DNA from: an uncultured Lachnospiraceae bacterium | GTDB taxonomy: Bacteria; Bacillota; Clostridia; Lachnospirales; Lachnospiraceae | Length of the DNA: 64,000 bases | Direction of reading: 5' to 3' | Assembly (NCBI GenBank): GCA_900315945.1 | Contig: ONAZ01000003.1 | Location: 514-64,513, forward strand | Part shown: piece after piece, positions 15,520 to 23,970 of the stretch | How the letters are laid out: each line of letters begins with the position of its first letter | How positions within the stretch are numbered: the stretch's first letter is position 1 | Program-made: the position numbers and the translations under genes | The notes under the pieces: model-generated | The model's input: the letters and a program-made list of their open reading frames with translations, nothing else | What the model was told of the DNA's origin: nothing | Database searches by the model: none

Positions 15520-17610
15520 ATGAAAGTTTACACAACAGAAAAAATCAGAAACGTAGTATTACTTGGTCATGGAGGGGCCGGCAAGACAAGCCTTGTAGAA
15601 GCAATGGCTTATCTATCTGGTATCACTTCTAAGATGGGAAAAGTCGAGGATGGTAATACAATTAGTGACTTTGACAAGCAGGAGATTAAGAAGGGATTCT
15701 CAATTCATACATCTCTTATTCCTATTGAATGGGAAGATTGTAAGATTAATATTCTTGATACACCAGGGTCTAATGATTTCATTGGTGAAGCTGAAGAAGC
15801 AATTTCAGCAGCTGATGCAGCAATAATTGTTGTGTCAGGTAAGAATGGTATAGAAGTTGGAACGAAGAAGGCTTGGGATATGTGCGAGAAATATAAGCTT
15901 CCAAGAATGTTCTTTGTTACTGAGATGGATGTTGATGATGCCAGCTATAGAGAAGTTGTAGAAGGCTTGTCAGATTTATATGGCAAAAAAATTGCTCCAT
16001 TCCATTTGCCTATGCGTGAGAATGGTGCGTTTACTGGATATGTTAATGTACTTCAACAACGTGCTAAGAAGTGGAATAGTGATGGTACAGTTTCAAAATG
16101 CGATATTCCAGATTATTCTAATGAATATCTTGAGAAATATAGAGAATTATTAATTGAAGCAGTGGCTGAAACTTCTGAAGAATACATGGAGAGATATTTT
16201 GATGGAGATGAGTTCTCTGACGATGAGATTAGACAGGCTCTTCGTGTAAATGTATCAGAGTGCTCTATTGTTCCTGTTCTTATGGGTTCTAACCTTGAAG
16301 CTAAGGGTATGTACACTCTTATGGTTGATATTGTGAAATACCTTCCTAGTCCAGACAAAAGAGAATGTTCTGGAATCAATGCTAAGACTAATGAAGTTTA
16401 TCCAGCAAATTATGATTTCTCTAAACCAAAATCTGCTTATGTATTTAAGACAATGGTTGATCCTTTTGTTGGTAAATACTCATTTATCAAGGTTAATTCC
16501 GGTGTAATAAAGACTGATGATGCATTATTTAATCATCATAAAGATGTAGAAGAGAAAGCAGGTAAACTATATGTGCTTCGTGGCTCGAAAGCAGAGGAAG
16601 TGTCTGAACTTCATGCAGGAGATATTGGAGCATTAAGTAAGCTTAATAAAGTTGCAACAACAGATTCTCTATCTACGAAGGCTAATCCTATTGTATATAT
16701 TAGAACAACAATATCAACTCCTTATACATATATGAGATATAAAGTTACTAAGAAGGGTGAAGAAGATAAAGCTTCTCAGGCATTATCTAAGATTATGCAG
16801 GAAGATTTAACTATTAAGACAGAGAATGATCCTCTTAATCATCAGACTTTAATCTATGGTGTATCTGAACAGCAATTAGAACTTATTGTAGAAAGACTTA
16901 AAGATAATTACAAAGTCGATATTGAACTTAAGAAGCCAAGAATTGCATATAAAGAAACAATACTTGGTAATTCAGATGTTGAATATAAGCATAAGAAACA
17001 ATCTGGTGGTCATGGTCAATATGGTCATGTCAAAATGAGATTTGAGCCACTAGGAGATACTAGCAAAGATTATGAATTTGAACAGGTAGTTGTTGGTGGT
17101 TCAGTTCCTAAGAATTATTTCCCAGCGGTTGACAAAGGTCTTGCAGAGGGAGTTCTTGCAGGTCCGCTTGCTGCTTATCCTGTTGTTGGTGTTAAGATTA
17201 CATTATATGATGGCTCTTTCCATCCAGTAGATTCTTCTGAGAATGCATTTAAGATTGCATCTAAAGGTGCATTTAAGAAAGGAATAATGGAAGCAAGACC
17301 AGTTCTCTTAGAGCCTATTGCTAGTATGAAGGTTGTAGTTGACAATGATTATACTGGTGATGTAATGGGTGACCTTAATAAGAGAAGAGGTCGCGTAATG
17401 GGAATGAACGCTCTTGATAATGAGAAGACAGAAGTAGAAGCTGAGATTCCTTATGCTGAACTATATGGCTATGGTACAACACTTCGTTCCATGACAGCTG
17501 GTTCTGGTGAGTATTCTTACGAATTCCTAAGATATGAGCAGACACCACACGATGTTCAAGAGAAAGAAGTAGAAGCTAGAGCAAAACAACTTGAAGGTGA
17601 AGAAGAATAA
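15520..17610 (+). CDS. Elongation factor G-like translational GTPase (paralogue)
   Basis: 696 residues from the ATG at 15520, behind GGAGGGG; upstream in-frame sequence is leader. Full EF-G domain order: GTPase domain, beta-barrel, EF-G domain III, IV ('KKQSGGHGQYGHVKMRF' opening) and V. It is not the canonical translocase. The P-loop is 'GHGGAGKTSL', the G3 motif is DTPGS instead of DTPGH (the catalytic His is replaced) and the usual NKxD G4 is 'TEMD'. This matches the EF-G-like paralogue widespread in Clostridia, usually annotated EF-G but of uncertain role. Not adjacent to rpsL/rpsG/tuf, consistent with a paralogue. Confidence 0.85.
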   Translation: MKVYTTEKIRNVVLLGHGGAGKTSLVEAMAYLSGITSKMGKVEDGNTISDFDKQEIKKGFSIHTSLIPIEWEDCKINILDTPGSNDFIGEAEEAISAADAAIIVVSGKNGIEVGTKKAWDMCEKYKLPRMFFVTEMDVDDASYREVVEGLSDLYGKKIAPFHLPMRENGAFTGYVNVLQQRAKKWNSDGTVSKCDIPDYSNEYLEKYRELLIEAVAETSEEYMERYFDGDEFSDDEIRQALRVNVSECSIVPVLMGSNLEAKGMYTLMVDIVKYLPSPDKRECSGINAKTNEVYPANYDFSKPKSAYVFKTMVDPFVGKYSFIKVNSGVIKTDDALFNHHKDVEEKAGKLYVLRGSKAEEVSELHAGDIGALSKLNKVATTDSLSTKANPIVYIRTTISTPYTYMRYKVTKKGEEDKASQALSKIMQEDLTIKTENDPLNHQTLIYGVSEQQLELIVERLKDNYKVDIELKKPRIAYKETILGNSDVEYKHKKQSGGHGQYGHVKMRFEPLGDTSKDYEFEQVVVGGSVPKNYFPAVDKGLAEGVLAGPLAAYPVVGVKITLYDGSFHPVDSSENAFKIASKGAFKKGIMEARPVLLEPIASMKVVVDNDYTGDVMGDLNKRRGRVMGMNALDNEKTEVEAEIPYAELYGYGTTLRSMTAGSGEYSYEFLRYEQTPHDVQEKEVEARAKQLEGEEE

Positions 17611-17657
17611 TTCTTATGTAATATTTTTAGCTAGTTTTTAAGATGTGGAGGTTGTAT

Positions 17658-18341
17658 ATGCATAAGTTTAAGAAGATAATTCCAATTCTTGTTATTGGAT
17701 TATTCGTTTCTTTTTCCCTAAGTGGTTGCTTTAGGAATGATGAATTAGTGACTAATTCGCAGTCTCTAAAAGATGGGATTAATGAGATAGATATTGATGT
17801 TGATTCTGCTAATGTGTTAATTGAACAAGGTGAAGAAGCATTGATTACTTACTCTTTTCCTAAGAATGTTAATGTAGATTATTCATATGAGAATGGTAAA
17901 GTGACACTTAAAGGGAAAAATGGTGTATCATTATTTTCTAGTGGCGGTAATAGTGAAGTGAAAATTACTATTCCTAAAGATAAACAATTATCCGTTATTA
18001 CAACAAAGAGTGATTCAGGTAACATTAGCATTAATAATATTACTAGTGAACAAATTAATTGTGAACTTGATTCTGGTAATTTTACTATGAATAATAATAA
18101 TGCTAAGAAACTTGTTGCCAAAGTAGATTCAGGTAATATTACTGAAGATGGCGACATAGAAAGTATAGAAGCTAATGCAGATTCTGGAAATGTTAATCTT
18201 GCAGGCAATGTATATATTGTTAAAGCAGAAACTGATTCAGGAGACATAAATATTAATTCTAAGAAGTCACAAACTGAAATGAGGCTTAATTTAGATACTG
18301 ATTTTGGCAAGATTACAATTAATGGTAAAAGCATTAATTAA
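17658..18341 (+). CDS. DUF4097 (adhesin-like) lipoprotein
   Basis: About 227 residues from the ATG at 17658 (GGAGG upstream). Lipoprotein signal peptide with lipobox 'LSGC' near residue 20, so it is anchored on the outer face of the membrane. The mature domain is DUF4097/DUF4098, a right-handed beta-helix: about five repeats of the type D-S-G-(N/D)-(I/V/F) ('SDSGNISI', 'DSGNFTM', 'DSGNITE', 'DSGNVNL', 'TDSGDINI'). Such proteins often accompany envelope-stress systems, but no cognate partner is seen here. Specific function unknown. 47 bases after the EF-G-like gene, no terminator between them. Confidence 0.8.
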   Translation: MHKFKKIIPILVIGLFVSFSLSGCFRNDELVTNSQSLKDGINEIDIDVDSANVLIEQGEEALITYSFPKNVNVDYSYENGKVTLKGKNGVSLFSSGGNSEVKITIPKDKQLSVITTKSDSGNISINNITSEQINCELDSGNFTMNNNNAKKLVAKVDSGNITEDGDIESIEANADSGNVNLAGNVYIVKAETDSGDININSKKSQTEMRLNLDTDFGKITINGKSIN

Positions 18342-18393
18342 CAGATGTTATTTCAAAGATGGAGATTTAATAACTATTTTTGCCCCATTATCC

Positions 18394-18423
18394 TTGACAT
18401 GTATATATATATATATATATAAT
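18394..18423 (+). promoter_or_regulatory. Promoter with a (TA)10 repeat as spacer
   Basis: TTGACA (18394-18399) and TATAAT (18418-18423) match consensus perfectly and are 18 bases apart. The spacer and -10 are built from an uninterrupted TA dinucleotide tract (18402-18421, ten units). Change by one unit would shift spacing to 16 or 20 bases and so alter promoter strength, a known way of phase variation in other bacteria. Directly upstream of the membrane protein at 18458. Confidence 0.75.
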
Positions 18424-18457
18424 ATTTTCATAATATTTTTTGAAAGGAGACATAATT

Positions 18458-19066
18458 ATGGTACACGAAAATGCACGTGCGGGTTTTGGTAAACTATTTA
18501 CAGCACAAGTATTAGGAATAATTGCAGCATTTTGTTCATTGCTTACACTTATTCCTGGAATAGGACCTATTATTGCTGGTGCAGCAATTGCAATTCTTGG
18601 CTTAATTGCCTATATTATGCAGCTTGTAGGTCTTAATCAGGCAGGAAAGGATGAGGAGCTAATCAAGTCAGCTTTTGCATTAGCTATCTTCTCATTAATT
18701 CTTGGTGTAGTTGGTGGTATATTAGGTGCAATATTCCCTTCTGCAACATGGATTGCAAGTATTGTTAATCTTCTTAATGCGATTATCAGTCTTGTAATTA
18801 TGCATCATGTATTATTTGGTGGTGCTAATCTTAATTCTGCATTAGCAGATAAGGCTGCAAGCACATGGAAGACTGTACTTACTGTTATCATTCTTGATAT
18901 TGTTGTAACAATCGGTCTTATTATCTGTGGTATCTTAGGTGGAGGCACAGCATCTGCAATAGTAGGTATCGTAGTAATCGTACTTACTATTCTTGATGTA
19001 GTTCTTGACCTTATATCATTCTTCATGTATCTTTCATTCTTAAGCAGAGCTAAGAATGAAGCATAA
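18458..19066 (+). CDS. Small polytopic membrane protein of unknown function
   Basis: About 202 residues from the ATG at 18458 (AAAGGAG upstream). A short cytoplasmic start (MVHENARAGFGKLF), then hydrophobic segments at roughly 17-36, 38-58, 74-98, 102-120, 137-160 and 165-190, with Gly/Ala/Ile-rich sequence and a Lys/Arg-containing C-terminus. No catalytic or transport motif is visible and I do not recognise a family. Its promoter contains a TA repeat tract, so its expression may be switchable. Followed by a strong terminator, hence monocistronic. Confidence 0.75.
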   Translation: MVHENARAGFGKLFTAQVLGIIAAFCSLLTLIPGIGPIIAGAAIAILGLIAYIMQLVGLNQAGKDEELIKSAFALAIFSLILGVVGGILGAIFPSATWIASIVNLLNAIISLVIMHHVLFGGANLNSALADKAASTWKTVLTVIILDIVVTIGLIICGILGGGTASAIVGIVVIVLTILDVVLDLISFFMYLSFLSRAKNEA

Positions 19067-19098
19067 TACCTATTTGAGATTTTAGTATGACATGATTT

Positions 19099-19151
19099 AG
19101 GCATTCTTATATGTATCATAAAGGTATATCATAAGGATGCCTTTCTTTTTT
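19099..19151 (+). terminator. Rho-independent terminator after the membrane protein
   Basis: Stem AGGCATTCTTAT (19099-19110) / ATAAGGATGCCT (19131-19142) with one G-T pair, followed by TTCTTTTTTC. Confidence 0.85.
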
Positions 19152-19201
19152 CAAAAAATATTATACGTAGTTTTTAACTAGTTTCAGCGCGGGGTAAATA
19201 T

Positions 19202-21259
19202 ATGAAAAAAACATGCTTTAAGAAAGTAATCAGTCTTGTCATTGTAATGGCAATGGTTATAGGTGGAGTAGTTTCTTCGCCTGTTACAGCAAATGCGGAT
19301 GGAGAATTTCCGTCTTCATTTGATCTAAGAGATAAAGGTGTTGTAACACCTGTCAAACTCCAAAATCCTTGGCAGGATTGCTGGTCTTTCTCCGGTACAG
19401 CTGCTGCGGAGACAAGTATATTATCGTTACTTGGAATGACTAATGAAGAGTATAAAGCAGCTTATGGTGAGAATTTTGATTTATCCGAAAAACATTTGGC
19501 ATGGTTTGCAGAGCAGCCTATTACAGCTTTGACTAATCCTACTCAAGTAGGCGAAGGTATTCATACTTTCAAAGCTGATACTAATCCACAAGCGGTATAT
19601 GATAACGGTGGATTAAATGTAATGGTATCTACATTGTTCTCATCAGGCGTAGGTCCTGTATTGGAATCATTCTTTCCTTATCGAGGAAAAGAGGGGCTGA
19701 CAACTTTACAATATGCTGAGAAGTATCCTGTAAAAGCTATGCCTAAAGTTATTGAATATGCAAAGGCAGCTTTGTTCAGTGGGAGATCGTTTGAAACTGT
19801 TTACAATGAATTAAAGAATCCGCCTTATAATGCGGAAACACAGCCGATGGTTGATTATCTTAAGAACAATGGATATTTAGAAGGATATCCGGATCCTAAG
19901 GATTTAACACAAGAACAGTTTGAACAGATCTTATATAAGTTTTACTTAGATGAAATAAGGAATAAAACTGGTAATTCAGAGTATTCTGCGCTTGATGACT
20001 GGACAATTCCTGAAGCAAATGAACAGGGCAATGCCAATCGTGATATATATTCCGGCTTTACACTGTTAGACGGTAATACACTTCCGGATATTGTTGTTAA
20101 AGGTGCGGACAAAAAATATCAAAGTACTTCTCAAGAAGGTATTAATGCTGTTAAATCAGAGCTCATGAAAGGACATGGTGTATCTATTGGATTCCGTGGA
20201 GACACATCAAAGCCGGGAGAAGTTGGTACCGGAAAATATATTAATCTTGATAATTGGGCACATTATACTTATGAAGATTCTCAGCCTACTCATGCAGTAT
20301 GTATAGTTGGTTGGGATGATAACTATTCTGCAACTAATTTTAATGATGGACATCAACCTCCGTCAAATGGTGCTTGGATTGTTAAGAACTCTTGGGGCTC
20401 TGAGACTGATTGGTATGATAACGGTACGGGAGCTACTATTAATAAGAATAATTGGGGTGTAAAGAACGAAGAAGGTAAACACACAGGTTATTTCTATCTT
20501 TCTTATTATGATAGGTCAGTAATGAATCCGGAAACTGTTGTATTTGATACTGACTTTGCAAATGTTGACGGCAACTTTAGTGTATGGGCTTATGACTATA
20601 TGCCTTCTATAGTAAGCCCTCAAGAAGATACAACTATACATACTACAATGGAAATTAAGACAGCCAATGTATTCAAGAATGACTCAGATAAACCTCAGAA
20701 GTTATATAGTGTGTCTGCTAAGACATCTGCTCCAAATTCTACTGTAAATTACAGTATTTATCGTGTGAATGATAACACTTCAAACCCTGAAGAAGGAACT
20801 CTTTTAGGACAGTTAAGCGGAACATATGAATACAAAGGCTTCCACAGAGAGAAGCTTGACGGTAGTATCGTTATAATGCCGGGAGAGTCTTTTTCTATAG
20901 TTGCTGAAGAATCAGCTATAATAGATGGTGAGAAGAAATACGGATGTAATGTTAATTCCGGAGGTGATGCGGAGATTAGTAAGGCTATTGGTGCACCAAG
21001 TTATTGTGTGTCTGTAGTTAATCCGGGCGAGAGCTTCTATTACAACGCCGGTAGTTGGAAAGATTGGACACAAGTGATACCTGATCTCAAAGCAAGTTTG
21101 CCGGATGGAGAACATTATGTTATAGATAACTTCAGTATCAAAGCATACATGGTAGAGGCAAATCTTGACAATGCTCAGACGACTGATACAGTTAAGGTTG
21201 CTAAGGCACCAAAGACAGGTGATAGTTTACTCGATTTACTATTACAATTGTTTTTATAA
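19202..21259 (+). CDS. Secreted papain-family (C1) cysteine peptidase with lectin-like domain and PKTGD tail
   Basis: 685 residues. Signal peptide ends near 'TANA|DGEFP' (about 32). Peptidase domain: catalytic Cys in 'WQDCWSFSGTAAAE' (about 62), His in 'PTHAVCIVGWDDNY' (about 363), Asn in 'WIVKNSWGSETDW' (about 397). No clear propeptide lies between the signal and the mature domain ('PSSFDLRD'), as in many clostridial C1A peptidases. From about 460 a beta-rich lectin-like domain follows ('VWAYDYMPSI' onward, to about 655). The C-terminus is 'APKTGDSLLDLLLQLFL', a sortase-like motif followed by only about 10 hydrophobic residues and no basic tail. First of four related secreted genes. Confidence 0.88.
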   Translation: MKKTCFKKVISLVIVMAMVIGGVVSSPVTANADGEFPSSFDLRDKGVVTPVKLQNPWQDCWSFSGTAAAETSILSLLGMTNEEYKAAYGENFDLSEKHLAWFAEQPITALTNPTQVGEGIHTFKADTNPQAVYDNGGLNVMVSTLFSSGVGPVLESFFPYRGKEGLTTLQYAEKYPVKAMPKVIEYAKAALFSGRSFETVYNELKNPPYNAETQPMVDYLKNNGYLEGYPDPKDLTQEQFEQILYKFYLDEIRNKTGNSEYSALDDWTIPEANEQGNANRDIYSGFTLLDGNTLPDIVVKGADKKYQSTSQEGINAVKSELMKGHGVSIGFRGDTSKPGEVGTGKYINLDNWAHYTYEDSQPTHAVCIVGWDDNYSATNFNDGHQPPSNGAWIVKNSWGSETDWYDNGTGATINKNNWGVKNEEGKHTGYFYLSYYDRSVMNPETVVFDTDFANVDGNFSVWAYDYMPSIVSPQEDTTIHTTMEIKTANVFKNDSDKPQKLYSVSAKTSAPNSTVNYSIYRVNDNTSNPEEGTLLGQLSGTYEYKGFHREKLDGSIVIMPGESFSIVAEESAIIDGEKKYGCNVNSGGDAEISKAIGAPSYCVSVVNPGESFYYNAGSWKDWTQVIPDLKASLPDGEHYVIDNFSIKAYMVEANLDNAQTTDTVKVAKAPKTGDSLLDLLLQLFL

Positions 21260-21311
21260 TACAAAGCATATGTATTGAGAGATTTTTGTTATATGTTAGA
21301 AGGGAAACAAG

Positions 21312-23201
21312 ATGAATAAGGAACTTAAGAGGTTAGTGGGAATCATTACTGTATTAGCACTAGTGGTGACAACGATTATTCCGTTGCAGGCGGATGCTGA
21401 TGTTGTAGTGCCAAAGACAGCATATTTGTATTCAGAGAACAATACAATTCAGATGTCATGTATTGATGATCCTAACATGCCTGTACCATATGTGGCAGTA
21501 GATGAATATTTTAATAATGTATATACTATTCCATTTACCGTATCAAAGCAGGGGGATGGAACATATGTGATAGAGAATGGCAAAGGCTCAATGGTTCTTG
21601 ATCCTGCTAATGATATTGTTCATGTTGATGAGCCTGAGATATTTTTATACAACAATGAAAGGTATGACACAACTAGCACAGTAGACAGAGTCTACGAAAG
21701 AACAACTCATGTTGAAAACAAGTCAGAGCCTATTGGTGTAGATATAGACTTCAAAGAATTCTTTGGAAATAACAATATCGATGTTGTTAAAGCAGAGGGC
21801 GACAAAGTGTTTATGCCTCTTACGACGATATCTGATCTTGCCGGTGTAACATATTGTAATGCTGTATATGCTGATGGCAAGATTTCCTTTAACTATTCTA
21901 GTAACCAACAGTTCGTTAATTTGGAGACTAATTTTGATGAAATAGTGAGAACACAAGGTGAAATAAACTATACATATGATGAACTTTGCTTCTTAATTGA
22001 TACATTGTATGGTTGTCCTTCCAATTGTGAATTCGCAGATGTAATTAAGGCAAGTGGACTTGACGGTTTTCTTTCGAATTACAATGAAGATACTCAGAAG
22101 GTAAAGCAGTTACTTTTATCTAACAATACTGTTGACTTTGTATTTGGTGTAGGAACATTAAGCAAAATGTTATATGATGCTGGTCATACTAATATGTTCG
22201 AGCCAATGATGAATGCACTTTCAGACACTGAGGCTGTAAAGCAGTTTAACGACACTTACAAAAATAGTCCTACTGATGAGAGAACAATTCTTATTGATAA
22301 ATATATCTCAAAAGCAGCGGAAAAGGATGCAGTAAGAAAAGCTATACGTAATTACGAAGACTTGTTTGATCAATACACTCCAATATTTGATGTTGAGGAA
22401 GGTAGTGAGAGGTATCGCTACTTTGAGTATGATGATACGGGAATATTTGTTTTTACCAATTTTGATGAAAATGTAGTAAGACTATTTAAGAGGGCGTTAG
22501 ATACTGCCAAAGAACATGGCATGAAGAATTTCATACTTAATGTTTCTAATAATGGTGGTGGTTCATCAGAGTCACTTATGTATATGATGAATGCGGTAAC
22601 CAGGCTTAACTATAAGGAGTTTTATTCTAACGGAACAATGACAGGTAACAGAGTGGCAGAGGTCTTAGAGTTCGATATGGACCAGGACGGCGTATTTGAA
22701 GGTGATAAGGAAGACTTTAATTATGACTTCAATTATGGTGTAATGTGTTCTAGACGTTCATTCTCTTGTGGTAATCTCTTCCCTTGTCTTTGTAAAGAGG
22801 AAGGCATTCCTATTATAGGAGAGACAAGCGGTGGCGGAACAGACACGCTATGTTTCTTTAGAATGCCACTCGGTAATATATATACCGCTTCGGCATTTAA
22901 AGAGGTGTGCTATAAGAGCGGTGAAAATGTTGAAAAGGGCGCTGCACCTGATTATGACATTACTAAGAGGAACGCAGATGGCACCGTAGATTATACAGAC
23001 TTTTATAATTTTGCATTACTTGACTATATTATGGATTCGCATTATGCAACGAATAATGCAGCATCTGATTCTTCCCAGGATAATACTAAGGTACCAAAGG
23101 TTCCTAAGACTGGTGATAGTTTACTCGATTTACGATTACAATTATATGAAGCGTTTTCCTATTTTGGTGAGGTAATAATGCATGAACAATTCATGGTTTA
23201 A
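21312..23201 (+). CDS. Secreted S41-family peptidase (tricorn/IRBP-like), copy 1
   Basis: 629 residues. Signal peptide 1-29 ('IIPLQADA'). A non-catalytic N-terminal part is followed by the S41 domain from about 290: His in 'LYDAGHTN', the Gly-rich 'NVSNNGGGSSES' (about 413) and the nucleophile region 'SRRSFSCGNLFPC' (about 482) followed by 'GETSGGGT'. The Lys that pairs with Ser in CtpA-type enzymes is absent; a His-Ser arrangement as in tricorn-like members fits better. A Ca-site-like 'DMDQDGVFEGD' loop precedes the nucleophile. The C-terminus has 'PKTGDSLLDLRLQL', then 20 extra residues that read into the next gene's start (20-base overlap), probably by loss of the ancestral stop. Confidence 0.82.
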   Translation: MNKELKRLVGIITVLALVVTTIIPLQADADVVVPKTAYLYSENNTIQMSCIDDPNMPVPYVAVDEYFNNVYTIPFTVSKQGDGTYVIENGKGSMVLDPANDIVHVDEPEIFLYNNERYDTTSTVDRVYERTTHVENKSEPIGVDIDFKEFFGNNNIDVVKAEGDKVFMPLTTISDLAGVTYCNAVYADGKISFNYSSNQQFVNLETNFDEIVRTQGEINYTYDELCFLIDTLYGCPSNCEFADVIKASGLDGFLSNYNEDTQKVKQLLLSNNTVDFVFGVGTLSKMLYDAGHTNMFEPMMNALSDTEAVKQFNDTYKNSPTDERTILIDKYISKAAEKDAVRKAIRNYEDLFDQYTPIFDVEEGSERYRYFEYDDTGIFVFTNFDENVVRLFKRALDTAKEHGMKNFILNVSNNGGGSSESLMYMMNAVTRLNYKEFYSNGTMTGNRVAEVLEFDMDQDGVFEGDKEDFNYDFNYGVMCSRRSFSCGNLFPCLCKEEGIPIIGETSGGGTDTLCFFRMPLGNIYTASAFKEVCYKSGENVEKGAAPDYDITKRNADGTVDYTDFYNFALLDYIMDSHYATNNAASDSSQDNTKVPKVPKTGDSLLDLRLQLYEAFSYFGEVIMHEQFMV

Positions 23202-23970
23202 GAGAGTAATAAGTGTTGTCATTGTTACGGCAATGGTTATCGGCACAGTTGCATTTGTTCCGGCAACCGCCAATGCACAAGGAGAATTTCCTGCGCACTT
23301 TGATGTGTGGGCATACGACTATATGCCTTCTATATGTAGTCCTCAGATAGATACAACTGTACATACGACAGAAGTGATTAAGACTTCCAATGTATTCAAG
23401 AATGACTCTGATAAACCTCAGAAGTTATATAGTGTGTCTACTAAGACGTCTGCTCCGAATTCAACTGTAGATTATAGTATTTATCGTGTGAATGATAATA
23501 CTGCAAACCCTGAAGAGGGAACTCTTTTAGGACAGTTTAGCGGAACATATGAATACAAGGGATTCCATCGTGAGAAGCTTGACGGAAGTATTGTTATTCA
23601 GCCCGGTGAGACTATATCTATAGTTGCAGAGGAGTCAGCTATAATAGACGGGCAGAAGAAATATGGATTAAATGTTAACAGCGGAACTGATGAGGAAAAA
23701 AGTAAAGAATTAGATTCACCATGTTATTATGTGTCTGTAGTTAATCCGGGCGAGAGCTTCTATTACAACGCCGGTAGTTGGAAAGATTGGACACAAGTGA
23801 TACCAGCTGTCAAGGCAAGTTTAGAAGACGGAGAACATTATGTTATAGATAACTTCAGTATCAAAGCATACGTGGTAGAGGCAAATCTTGACAATACTCA
23901 GACGACTGATACAGTTAAGGTTAATAAGGCCCCGAAGACAAGTGATAATTTATTTAGGAGGAAACGCTAA
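23182..23970 (+). CDS. Secreted lectin-like protein: catalytically deleted copy of the C1 peptidase
   Basis: 262 residues. Its signal peptide and first mature residues ('TANAQGEFPAHFD') match the upstream C1 peptidase, then jump directly to 'VWAYDYMPS', the start of that protein's lectin-like domain. The whole peptidase domain (about 430 residues including Cys, His and Asn) is missing with the frame intact. The remaining domain is highly similar, including a 75-base identical block (23730-23804 versus 21007-21081). C-terminus 'APKTSDNLFRRKR' has a basic end, but Ser for Gly in the motif. Overlaps the preceding gene by 20 bases and the following by one. Likely a binding protein or competitor for the peptidase's target (inference). 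Confidence 0.82.
   Translation: MNNSWFKRVISVVIVTAMVIGTVAFVPATANAQGEFPAHFDVWAYDYMPSICSPQIDTTVHTTEVIKTSNVFKNDSDKPQKLYSVSTKTSAPNSTVDYSIYRVNDNTANPEEGTLLGQFSGTYEYKGFHREKLDGSIVIQPGETISIVAEESAIIDGQKKYGLNVNSGTDEEKSKELDSPCYYVSVVNPGESFYYNAGSWKDWTQVIPAVKASLEDGEHYVIDNFSIKAYVVEANLDNTQTTDTVKVNKAPKTSDNLFRRKR

Noticed and set aside
18402-18421. TA repeat as a plain AT-rich artefact
   Set aside because: The tract falls precisely between perfect -35 and -10 boxes, so I kept it as a finding instead of dismissing it.
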